A stretch of DNA of 64,000 nt, taken from Allocoprobacillus sp002160865. GTDB lineage: Bacteria; Bacillota_I; Bacilli_A; Erysipelotrichales; Coprobacillaceae. Below are positions 8,128 through 14,973 of the stretch, in pieces. A program made the position numbers and the translations under genes. Below the pieces are notes generated by a model. That model was given only the letters and a program-made list of their open reading frames with translations, ran no database searches and had not been told where the DNA came from. The DNA is taken from contig NZ_AP031415.1 in the NCBI RefSeq assembly GCF_042850985.1, positions 1,922,001 to 1,986,000 on the forward strand, read 5' to 3'. Each line of letters starts with the position of its first letter. Position 1 is the first letter of the stretch.

Positions 8128-8825
8128 AAACAAAGTTAAAAGAAAGAAAACCCTATTATTTGATTATCGCAAGAAAATTTATTTTCTGGCTTGTTGTTTT
8201 GATGTTAGGAATTGCCTTATATTTATTATTGACCCGTGAAAATAATAAAGGACGTTTAATTTTTACAATTGTTCAATTATTAGCCATGTTATTTGTTTTA
8301 CGTATTCCTGCTTTTATTCAAGAGATTTATCACTTTAAAATCCCCTATCTTTTAGATTTTGTCTTAATAACATTTGCTTTTAGTGGTTTTATTTTAGGAG
8401 ATGTTTTTAATTTTTATGGACGTATTCCTTATTGGGATTCTGTTTTACATGCTTTTTCTGGTGTTGTGATTGCTTATGTGGGATTTATTGTGATTGAATA
8501 TCTTGACAAGGAATTTACCATTCCTCTTTCTGTATCACCTTTATTTATGAGTTTGATTGTTGTGAGTGTTGCATTGGCGATTGGTGCTATCTGGGAGATT
8601 GGAGAATATACAGTCGATGATATTTTTCATACAAATAATCAACAATACATGGAATCTACCCATTCAACATTATACGATGAAAATGATATTCCGTTACAGG
8701 GACATGATGCTTTAAATGATACAATGAAAGATTTGATGTTAGATTTAGCCGGAGCTATAGGTGTTGCCTGTATTGAGTATAGAAAACTGGAAAAGAAACA
8801 AAAAGTATCACAAAAAGGCACATAA
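8124..8825 (+). CDS. Integral membrane protein, DUF2238/YjdF-like
   Basis: The protein has 233 residues when started at the ATG overlapping the previous stop (GGAAAGGAAG upstream). About six hydrophobic helices run from residues 15 to 175. Conserved polar signatures within the membrane part are YWDSVLHAFSGV, AIWEIGEYTVDD and a C-terminal DALNDTMKDLMLDLAGA. This Asp/His/Glu pattern matches the YjdF (DUF2238) family, whose biochemical role is not established. It pairs with the glycosylase gene but no functional link is obvious. Confidence 0.78.
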   Translation: MKTKLKERKPYYLIIARKFIFWLVVLMLGIALYLLLTRENNKGRLIFTIVQLLAMLFVLRIPAFIQEIYHFKIPYLLDFVLITFAFSGFILGDVFNFYGRIPYWDSVLHAFSGVVIAYVGFIVIEYLDKEFTIPLSVSPLFMSLIVVSVALAIGAIWEIGEYTVDDIFHTNNQQYMESTHSTLYDENDIPLQGHDALNDTMKDLMLDLAGAIGVACIEYRKLEKKQKVSQKGT

Positions 8826-8835
8826 GTGCCTTTTT
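8812..8835. terminator. Bidirectional terminator
   Basis: The near-perfect hairpin AAAAAGGCAC-ATAA-GTGCCTTTTT lies between the convergent membrane-protein gene and the small proline-rich gene, whose stop codon (8834-8836) falls at its edge. It can serve both strands. Confidence 0.85.
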
Positions 8836-9010
8836 ACATATATTCTCTTGGTTGTGGTCCTGGCGGTGGTCCCGGTGGACATGGAGGTCTTGGTGGATAA
8901 GCTGGTGGCATCATATGGGGTGGAAAAAAGAACCACCAGATATAAGGATGAAAGACTACACGTTGATAATTGGGATCATACATTTCATACTGATTATCAT
9001 TCCAATTCAA
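8834..9010 (-). CDS. Small proline/tyrosine-rich protein (58 aa)
   Basis: This open frame is easily missed because it starts with TTG (9008-9010), with GAGGTG seven bases upstream. The product has a polar N-terminus (MNWNDNQYEMYDPNYQ), then HPYIWWFFFPPHMMPP, and a repetitive Pro-rich tail of PPRPP, CPPGPPPG and PQP units ending REYM. There is no long membrane helix. Composition resembles small spore-coat or surface-associated Pro/Tyr-rich proteins, but I do not recognise a family. It ends in a shared terminator, which supports it as a real transcription unit. Confidence 0.6.
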   Translation of the reverse strand: MNWNDNQYEMYDPNYQRVVFHPYIWWFFFPPHMMPPAYPPRPPCPPGPPPGPQPREYM

Positions 9011-9070
9011 TTTTCTTCACCTCATCATAATCTATGTTTTCTATAAAATAATGTCTAGATCATTCAACTT

Positions 9071-9099
9071 AAAAAAACTTCAATTAATGAAGTTTTTTT
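9071..9099 (-). terminator. Terminator of the ahpC operon
   Basis: The hairpin ACTTCATTAATTGAAGT is flanked by A and T runs and overlaps the stop of the AhpF-like gene (9084). It is the end of the peroxide-reductase operon. Confidence 0.8.
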
Positions 9100-10688
9100 A
9101 ATATTTCAATAATATCTTCAATCTTTTTCTTTCCAAAGGAAATATGTTGTTGATCAATGACCATACATGGAACACTCATGATTTTATACTGTTCCTTATA
9201 TTGTGGAAAATGAGATAAATCATAAATAGATGTTTGAATGTTGTGATTGAGTAAAGCTATGCGTTGTGTGGCCTGAACAAGTTCTGGGCACATAGTACAT
9301 GATAAAGATACAAAAACTTGAATAGAATGGCGATCAAGAGCTTTGATTTGATGAATGATTTGTTCATCCAATGGTTGTCCTTGACTTCCGGCATTATAAA
9401 TAGCTAAGATAAAGGAATTAAATTCATGACCACCAGGTACCATATAGTAATGCACACCTACATCTTGTTTATTGACATCACATAAAATCATACAAGGTTG
9501 ATCATTTGTTTCCTGATAGGATATATGAATCTTATCACTTAAAGAAGCTATTTCTTCCATGAAATTTTTGATTTCTAAAGAAAAATCATCTTTTTTCAGT
9601 TGCCCTATAATATGAACATCTTTTGTTAATCTTTCTAGTATGGGTTTTAATTGTTGACGGATATCATGGCTGATAAACAAAGATGTGTCTTGTGATGTTT
9701 TTGATTCTTGATAAGATAAATGTTTTTGATAAGCCTTTGTTTCAATCTTATATTTTTCTTTTATAGATGTTATATATTTTTCTAAAGATGTTGCAGCAAT
9801 TGCCCCATCACTAACAGCAGTAACAACTTGACGTAAATCTTTTTCACAAATATCTCCAGCTCCATAAACACCATCTAAACTTGTTTTTTGATGACGATCA
9901 GTCATTAAATATCCTTGTGAGTTTAAATTTAACTGATCTTGAAACAAGGCATTTTCAGGAACATATCCAGCAAAAATAAAGATTCCAAAGCGTTCCTGTT
10001 TGTTATCATATCGCCAAATCGATTGATCTTTGTTATTTCTAAAAACAGCATATTCCAAAGTTTCATTTCCACCAGCTTCAATGATTTCTGTTTCAAAAAT
10101 AACATCTATTTTCTCATGGACACGGACTTCATCTGCAATTGTCTTGGCACATGTAAAATCTTCTTCTCTGACAATCATTGTCACTTTTGAAGCATACTGT
10201 GTTAAAAAGATAGCTTCCTCACATGCCGCAAAGCCTCCACCAATAACAAATAATGGACATCCTTCAAAAAATTCTCCATCACATGTGGCACAATAAGCAA
10301 TACCTCTGCCTTGAAATTCTTTTTCACCCGGAAAACCTAATTGACGTGGATGGGCTCCTGTGGCTAAAACTAAACCAACTGATTCAAAAGAACCAAGAGA
10401 AGTTTCAATCTTTTTGATAGGTTGATCTAATATCAGCTTTTTTACTGTTGCTTTTTGAAAAGAGGCTCCAAATCTTTCAGCCTGTTGACGCATTTTTTGA
10501 GTCAGACCTTCACCAGAATCTTCTAAAACGCCCGGATAATTGACAATATCTGATGTAATAATGATTTGTCCACCTATTTTTTCTTTTTCTAAGACAAGGA
10601 CACTATATTTTGCTCGAGCAAGATAGATTGCTGCAGAAAGCCCAGCTGGGCCTCCTCCAACAACAATCGCATCATAAATCTTTGCCAT
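9084..10688 (-). CDS. AhpF-like flavoprotein: thioredoxin reductase domain with C-terminal thioredoxin-fold domains
   Basis: The 534-residue protein would pass electrons from NAD(P)H to AhpC. Residues 1-310 form a thioredoxin-reductase domain: FAD motif VVGGGPAGLSAA, redox CATCDG, NAD(P)H motif VIGGGFAACEEA and the GAGDICE FAD site. Residues about 325-534 hold two thioredoxin-like folds with CTMC in the second (VFVSLSCTMCPE, then cis-Pro SVPCMVID). In classical AhpF these folds are at the N-terminus, so the order here is swapped. It follows ahpC with a one-base TAATG overlap, which ties the two as a reductase/peroxiredoxin pair. Confidence 0.9.
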   Translation of the reverse strand: MAKIYDAIVVGGGPAGLSAAIYLARAKYSVLVLEKEKIGGQIIITSDIVNYPGVLEDSGEGLTQKMRQQAERFGASFQKATVKKLILDQPIKKIETSLGSFESVGLVLATGAHPRQLGFPGEKEFQGRGIAYCATCDGEFFEGCPLFVIGGGFAACEEAIFLTQYASKVTMIVREEDFTCAKTIADEVRVHEKIDVIFETEIIEAGGNETLEYAVFRNNKDQSIWRYDNKQERFGIFIFAGYVPENALFQDQLNLNSQGYLMTDRHQKTSLDGVYGAGDICEKDLRQVVTAVSDGAIAATSLEKYITSIKEKYKIETKAYQKHLSYQESKTSQDTSLFISHDIRQQLKPILERLTKDVHIIGQLKKDDFSLEIKNFMEEIASLSDKIHISYQETNDQPCMILCDVNKQDVGVHYYMVPGGHEFNSFILAIYNAGSQGQPLDEQIIHQIKALDRHSIQVFVSLSCTMCPELVQATQRIALLNHNIQTSIYDLSHFPQYKEQYKIMSVPCMVIDQQHISFGKKKIEDIIEILKKLH

Positions 10689-11251
10689 TATAACATTCCT
10701 ACTAAATCCAATGATGGTTTCAATGTTTCTTCACCTGGTTGCCATTTAGCAGGGCACACTTCATCTCCATGTTCAGCAACAAATTGTGAAGCTTGAACAC
10801 GTCTTAATAATTCATCACTATTACGTCCTACATTTCCTGCAATCACTTCATAAGCCACAACTTTTCCTTCTGGATTTAAAATAAATGTTCCTCTCTCAGC
10901 CAATCCATCAGCTTCAATATAAACATCCAAATCTTTTGCTAAAGTGGCTGTTGGATCAGCTAACATTGGATATTGAATTTTTTGAATACGTTTAGATGTA
11001 TCATGCCATGCTTTATGAACAAAGTGTGTATCACATGATACTGAATAAATTTCACAATTGATTTTCTTAAATTCTTCATATTTATCTGCTAAATCTTCTA
11101 ATTCTGTTGGACATACAAAAGTAAAATCAGCAGGATAGAAAAATAAAACATTCCATTTTCCTAAAAGATCTTCTTTTGTTATTTCTTTAAATTCTCCATT
11201 TTGATAAGCTTGTGCTTTAAATTCTTTAATTTCTTTTCCAATTAATGACAT
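10688..11251 (-). CDS. ahpC: Alkyl hydroperoxide reductase peroxiredoxin AhpC
   Basis: This is a typical 2-Cys peroxiredoxin of 187 residues. The peroxidatic Cys is in DFTFVCPTELEDL and the resolving Cys in DEVCPAKWQPG. Both are intact, as is the FYPAD strand. It reduces hydrogen peroxide and organic peroxides in the cytoplasm and is recharged by the AhpF-like protein encoded next. The ribosome site is AGGAGG eight bases upstream. A TATAAT -10 box overlapping a palindrome lies upstream (11304-11328), suggesting regulated transcription. Confidence 0.97.
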   Translation of the reverse strand: MSLIGKEIKEFKAQAYQNGEFKEITKEDLLGKWNVLFFYPADFTFVCPTELEDLADKYEEFKKINCEIYSVSCDTHFVHKAWHDTSKRIQKIQYPMLADPTATLAKDLDVYIEADGLAERGTFILNPEGKVVAYEVIAGNVGRNSDELLRRVQASQFVAEHGDEVCPAKWQPGEETLKPSLDLVGML

Positions 11252-11303
11252 CGTTTCTACCTCCTATTGTATTTTAAACATTTTTATCTTTTTTATACGA
11301 TTC

Positions 11304-11328
11304 ATTATAGTTAGTCTTAACTAACTAT
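11304..11328 (-). promoter_or_regulatory. ahpC promoter -10 overlapped by a palindromic operator
   Basis: A perfect inverted repeat with nine-base arms (ATAGTTAGT / ACTAACTAT, four-base centre) spans 11307-11328. The -10 TATAAT (11304-11309, minus strand) overlaps its edge, and no good -35 is visible. A repressor bound here would block the promoter. It does not match the textbook PerR box. Its inner TTAGT-N4-ACTAA geometry is that of CRP/FNR-type sites, and a CRP/FNR gene is close by. Confidence 0.55.
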
Positions 11329-11380
11329 ATGCAGTTTAACATACAATCTTTTCTTATGCAAACAATATGCACTATAAACA

Positions 11381-11401
11381 AAAAAAGCTCATTTGAGCTT
11401 T
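11381..11401 (-). terminator. Terminator after the YitT-family gene
   Basis: The hairpin AAGCTCAAATGAGCTT with a seven-T run on the minus strand starts at the stop codon of the YitT-family gene (11400). Confidence 0.8.
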
Positions 11402-12251
11402 AAGCATTTCTTTTTTCTAATGTAAAACCTTTTCCTCCCACTTCTTCTACATGAGATACAATCACAAAAGCTACTGGATCAATCTCATGAATTTTTGCTT
11501 TAATGGCAGGTAGCTTACGATAAGGTAAAACAGATAATAGTAATTTAGAATTTTCTTGTGTAAAACCTTTTTCACTGGCAAGGAGTGTGACTCCTGCATC
11601 AAATTCATGTAAAATAGATTGTTTAATATCTTCATAATGATCACTAATAACAGTCAATTGAACTAAACTTGTTCCCTGCGTCAATGTTTTATTTAACACG
11701 ACAGCTGTAATCATGACAATCATAATCCCATAAATGACATGTGTTGTATCATTAAACGTAAATTGTAAAACAAGAATAGATAAATCAATGCAGTTTAAGA
11801 CAATATGTACAGGAAAACCAAATTTCTTATTAAGAAGAATGGCTAAAATATCAACCCCACCTGTAGAAGCATTGGCTTTTAAAATGAGTCCAATACCAAC
11901 ACCAACCAGACAGGCCGCTAAAATAGCTGCCAATAATGGATCTTCTAAATAATGGTGAAACATTGCATGTGTTTCAAAGAATTGTAAAATAATTGGAAAA
12001 AGGAATGTGGAAAGTAATGTTGTCATAGCGAATTTCTTTCCAATGAAAAAGAGTCCAACTAAAAACAAACAGACATTTAAACATCCAACACTTAATGAAA
12101 CAGGAATATTGAAATAATGATTTAATACATTTCCTATCCCAGATGTTCCTCCAACAATAATATGATTTTCTAAAATGAGTGTATTGACTGCGAGAGCAAT
12201 AAAAATATTTCCAATAATGATATAAACCAGATTTAAGATTTTTTGTTTCAT
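11400..12251 (-). CDS. YitT family membrane protein
   Basis: The 283-residue protein (ATG at 12251, GGGTG six bases upstream) has five to six hydrophobic helices in residues 1-190. These include GGTSGIGNVLNHYF and the STGGVDILAILLNKKFG loop typical of YitT (DUF161). A cytosolic DUF2179 domain follows from about 200 (VISDHYEDIKQSILHEFDAGVTL). The family is widespread in Bacillota and its transport role is not settled. It stands alone, divergent from the CRP/FNR gene. Confidence 0.88.
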   Translation of the reverse strand: MKQKILNLVYIIIGNIFIALAVNTLILENHIIVGGTSGIGNVLNHYFNIPVSLSVGCLNVCLFLVGLFFIGKKFAMTTLLSTFLFPIILQFFETHAMFHHYLEDPLLAAILAACLVGVGIGLILKANASTGGVDILAILLNKKFGFPVHIVLNCIDLSILVLQFTFNDTTHVIYGIMIVMITAVVLNKTLTQGTSLVQLTVISDHYEDIKQSILHEFDAGVTLLASEKGFTQENSKLLLSVLPYRKLPAIKAKIHEIDPVAFVIVSHVEEVGGKGFTLEKRNA

Positions 12252-12297
12252 ATTCTTCACCCCGAACAAGACTTTATCATATCTCCTTTTTTTAAAA

Positions 12298-12313
12298 TGT
12301 AATCTATGTTACA
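12298..12313. promoter_or_regulatory. CRP/FNR-type palindrome (TGTAA-N6-TTACA)
   Basis: The spacing is exactly that of a CRP-family operator, and the site sits in the short divergent region between the YitT and regulator genes, 26 bases from the regulator's start. It could mediate autoregulation or control both genes. This is inference from pattern and position. Confidence 0.5.
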
Positions 12314-12338
12314 ATTAGAAAGAAAAGTGGTGAAGTCA

Positions 12339-12962
12339 ATGAAATTAAAAAAAGAATGCTACCCCTATTTTGAAAAAGCAGGTCAAATACAAAACTATCA
12401 AAGGACGGATTTAATTTATATGCAAGAAGATGATGCTGATCTTATTTACTTGATTATCAAAGGAAAAGTTAGAGTCTATGTGATGAATTCTAATGGCAAG
12501 GAAGTCACTGTTGATATTTTAAAAAGTGGTGAAATCTTTGGTGAATCTGCTTTGATTCCTCATTCCAAACGTCCTACAACAGTAGAAGCTTTACAGGATG
12601 TTCAACTCATTGCCTGTTATCCTGAAAAACTCTATCTCTATTGTCAGCAATCCCAAGAATTAATGATTTTTATTATGCAATCCATGTCTAAAACATGTGA
12701 TTATTTAACGGCTATGATGAAAAGATCCTATACTTATAATCGTTATGAAAAGGTAGCGGCTTTCCTATTAGATCAAATACAATACGATCAGCAACAGGAA
12801 ATTTCTTATACTCATGAGGAAATGGCTTCATTACTGGGATTATCGCGTGTTACAGTGACAAAAGTCTTAAATGAATTTGAAAAAGAAAAAATGATTTTAT
12901 TGCAATATAAAACCATCGTGATTAAAGATAAAAATAAACTGTATTCGCTTTTACATAAGTGA
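12339..12962 (+). CDS. CRP/FNR family transcriptional regulator
   Basis: The protein has 207 residues from ATG 12339 (GTGGTGAAG upstream). A cyclic-nucleotide-binding-type beta barrel covers about 15-125, with IKGKVRVYVMN, KSGEIFGESAL and RPTTVEAL. A long dimerisation helix and a C-terminal winged helix (SYTHEEMASLLGLSRVTVTKVLNEFEKE) follow. There is no N-terminal Cys cluster for an iron-sulfur sensor, so the effector is unknown. A CRP-type palindrome precedes the gene, and the ahpC operon, with another palindrome of similar geometry, lies one gene away. Confidence 0.92.
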   Translation: MKLKKECYPYFEKAGQIQNYQRTDLIYMQEDDADLIYLIIKGKVRVYVMNSNGKEVTVDILKSGEIFGESALIPHSKRPTTVEALQDVQLIACYPEKLYLYCQQSQELMIFIMQSMSKTCDYLTAMMKRSYTYNRYEKVAAFLLDQIQYDQQQEISYTHEEMASLLGLSRVTVTKVLNEFEKEKMILLQYKTIVIKDKNKLYSLLHK

Positions 12963-12970
12963 ATACAGTT
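12937..12970. terminator. Bidirectional terminator between convergent genes
   Basis: Ten-base arms AACTGTATTC and GAATACAGTT (12937-12946, 12961-12970) enclose the stop codons of both the CRP/FNR gene and the AarF gene, with T-rich flanks on each side. Confidence 0.8.
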
Positions 12971-14564
12971 ATTTCTTTTGCTTTCTTTCTTTTAAAACTG
13001 TCAATAATAACCAGATACCTAATCCAACAGCTGTCATATAACCAATAAAACCTAAGGCTGGAATTCCAAAAACTTTTGGTGTCATTTGTGTTGTACACAA
13101 TAAGCTACTTGCCATCAATAACCCTGCACTGACAATACCGACGACAAGTTTATTAACCATATGGTTAATAGCATTCATAGGTACACTTGATTCCATCATA
13201 TCAAGATTAATTTTAAGTCGTCCTTTCATGATCATACGCATGACATCGGATAATTGAGCAGGAATATGTAACATGTTCTGTGAAGCACTATAGAGATTTT
13301 TTATCGCATTGGTCAATTCTTTTTGATAATCTAAATGACAAGAAAGATGACTAGCCACATGATTGGCTGCAATTTCTATAATACTAATATGAGGATCAAT
13401 GAGCATGACAGTGCTTTCTATCGTGACTAACCCTCTTGCTAACATACTTACACCTTTTGGCATAGAGATACGATGTTTATGAGCAATCACAAAGATTTCT
13501 TGTACAACATCTCCTAAATTGATATCTGTTAAATCAACTGTTACATAATGCTTCATAAAAGTTTCTATATTATCATAAAACAAAGCATAATCAATACGAT
13601 TATCATGTTCACCTAAAGTCAAAATCACATCAACCAGTTTTTGCGTATCATTTTGTCCAATTGCTAAAACAGCATCCTTCATCAAATCTTTATCAGCACG
13701 ATTCAAAATACCCATCATACCAAAATCAATCCAGACAATCTTTCCATCACGAACTCTTAAATTACCGGGATGGGGATCCGCATGAAAAAATCCATCATCA
13801 ACAATCTGCTTAATGTAGTTTTCAGCTAGTTTCGCAGCAATTTCTCTTAAATCATATCCTGCTTCCATTAAATGAATACGATCATCTATTTCAAAACCAT
13901 CAATATATTCCATCACTAAAACCTTGCTCGTGCTATATTCATCAATAATCAGTGGTGCTTCAATATATTGAATATCTTGATGTAAATAAGCAAATTTTCT
14001 GGCATAGTGAGCCTCATTTAAAAAATCCATTTCTTCCTTAGCAGTATGCCAGAATTCATCTAAAACAATATTTAAATCCACAACACTTCCAAGTACATCA
14101 TTTAACTTAAGAATCTTTACAGCTTTACGAATCAAGGAAATATCTCTTTCCATCATTTCGTAAATATCAGGACGTTGAACTTTCACAACAATATGTCGAC
14201 CATCTTTTAATGTTGCTTTATGAACCTGAGCAATCGAAGCACTTCCTAAAGGAATCTCATCAAAATCTAAAAAAACATCACTTAATTTTTGATGATATTC
14301 ATTTTCAATAACACTTTTGACTGTTTCAATGCTCATTGAAGCAACATTATCTCTTAATTTCACCAGCTCTCGACAATAACGTTGAGAAAACATATCCTGT
14401 CTGGAAGCCATAATTTGACCTATCTTAACAAATGTTGGACCTAAATCTTCTAAAATCATCCTAAATTTAACGGGATCAATGCCTTTAGCCAAATGATGTT
14501 TTTTCAGTATTGCCAGAATTTGAGCAAGTCGACGTTTTGTACTTAAACTATTCTTTTGTTTCAT
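12969..14564 (-). CDS. ABC1/AarF/UbiB family atypical kinase
   Basis: A protein of about 531 residues of the UbiB family, with KxGQ motif FVKIGQIMASR, Ala-rich loop GSASIAQVHKATL, lysine VVKVQRP, HADPHPGNLRV and metal Asp in IDFGMMG. Two C-terminal hydrophobic helices (about 480-525) anchor it in the membrane. In other bacteria these ATPases support isoprenoid-lipid (quinone) metabolism; the substrate here is unknown. The preceding phasin-like gene overlaps the start, and this pairing recurs in Bacillota. ATG 14564 is chosen; a TTG at 14588 is also possible because neither has a strong ribosome site. Confidence 0.92.
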   Translation of the reverse strand: MKQKNSLSTKRRLAQILAILKKHHLAKGIDPVKFRMILEDLGPTFVKIGQIMASRQDMFSQRYCRELVKLRDNVASMSIETVKSVIENEYHQKLSDVFLDFDEIPLGSASIAQVHKATLKDGRHIVVKVQRPDIYEMMERDISLIRKAVKILKLNDVLGSVVDLNIVLDEFWHTAKEEMDFLNEAHYARKFAYLHQDIQYIEAPLIIDEYSTSKVLVMEYIDGFEIDDRIHLMEAGYDLREIAAKLAENYIKQIVDDGFFHADPHPGNLRVRDGKIVWIDFGMMGILNRADKDLMKDAVLAIGQNDTQKLVDVILTLGEHDNRIDYALFYDNIETFMKHYVTVDLTDINLGDVVQEIFVIAHKHRISMPKGVSMLARGLVTIESTVMLIDPHISIIEIAANHVASHLSCHLDYQKELTNAIKNLYSASQNMLHIPAQLSDVMRMIMKGRLKINLDMMESSVPMNAINHMVNKLVVGIVSAGLLMASSLLCTTQMTPKVFGIPALGFIGYMTAVGLGIWLLLTVLKERKQKK

Positions 14565-14847
14565 TCTTTGCTTTTTGTAATGCCTCAATTTTTGCTTTTA
14601 AGGCTTCTAAATCTTCTACGTCCATTTCCTGTAAATCTTTTTCTACTGTTTCTACAGTTATAGGTTTTCTTAGTTTTTGAGCAACATTATGTTTTAATTC
14701 TTCATTTAAAACTTTTCCTTGTTCAACAGTTAATTCACCTTTTTTCACTAAATCTTCTACGACTTCTTTAGATTTTTCAGCTGTTACTGCCACAGCACCA
14801 ATACCAGCTAATAATACTTTTTTTAAATCTTCACTCCAATTATTCAT
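14548..14847 (-). CDS. Phasin-like helical protein
   Basis: This 99-residue protein is almost entirely amphipathic helix. It has a short Gly/Ala/Val-rich N-terminal segment (VLLAGIGAVAVTAEKSKEVV) and a Lys/Glu-rich heptad-like C-terminal half (DLEALKAKIEALQKAKNE) likely to form a coiled coil. It resembles small phasin-family proteins found beside aarF genes. Function is not known, and there is no polyhydroxyalkanoate synthesis gene nearby. The start has GGAGGA upstream, and its 3' end overlaps the AarF gene. Confidence 0.78.
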   Translation of the reverse strand: MNNWSEDLKKVLLAGIGAVAVTAEKSKEVVEDLVKKGELTVEQGKVLNEELKHNVAQKLRKPITVETVEKDLQEMDVEDLEALKAKIEALQKAKNETKE

Positions 14848-14920
14848 AACAAAATTCCTCCTTTGATATCTCTATTTTACTACGAATTTCTACAAATGTG
14901 TAGTTTAATAAAATGTGAAA

Positions 14921-14963
14921 TAAAAAAGGCGATACAAATCATATCTCATGATTATATATCGCC
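14921..14963 (-). terminator. Terminator after the surface-protein gene
   Basis: A GGGCGAT/ATCGCC stem with a long AT loop is followed by TTTTTTA on the minus strand, 11 bases beyond the stop at 14974. Confidence 0.75.
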
Positions 14964-14973
14964 CATAAACTCA

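Noticed and set aside
8852..9046. Trp-rich plus-strand frame near 8,850-9,046
   Set aside because: It is the complement of the proline-rich gene at 8834-9010; Trp codons mirror Pro codons, and the minus strand has the better start signals.
11307..11328. PerR box at ahpC
   Set aside because: The palindrome does not match the TTATAAT-type PerR consensus, so I call it only an operator of unknown partner.
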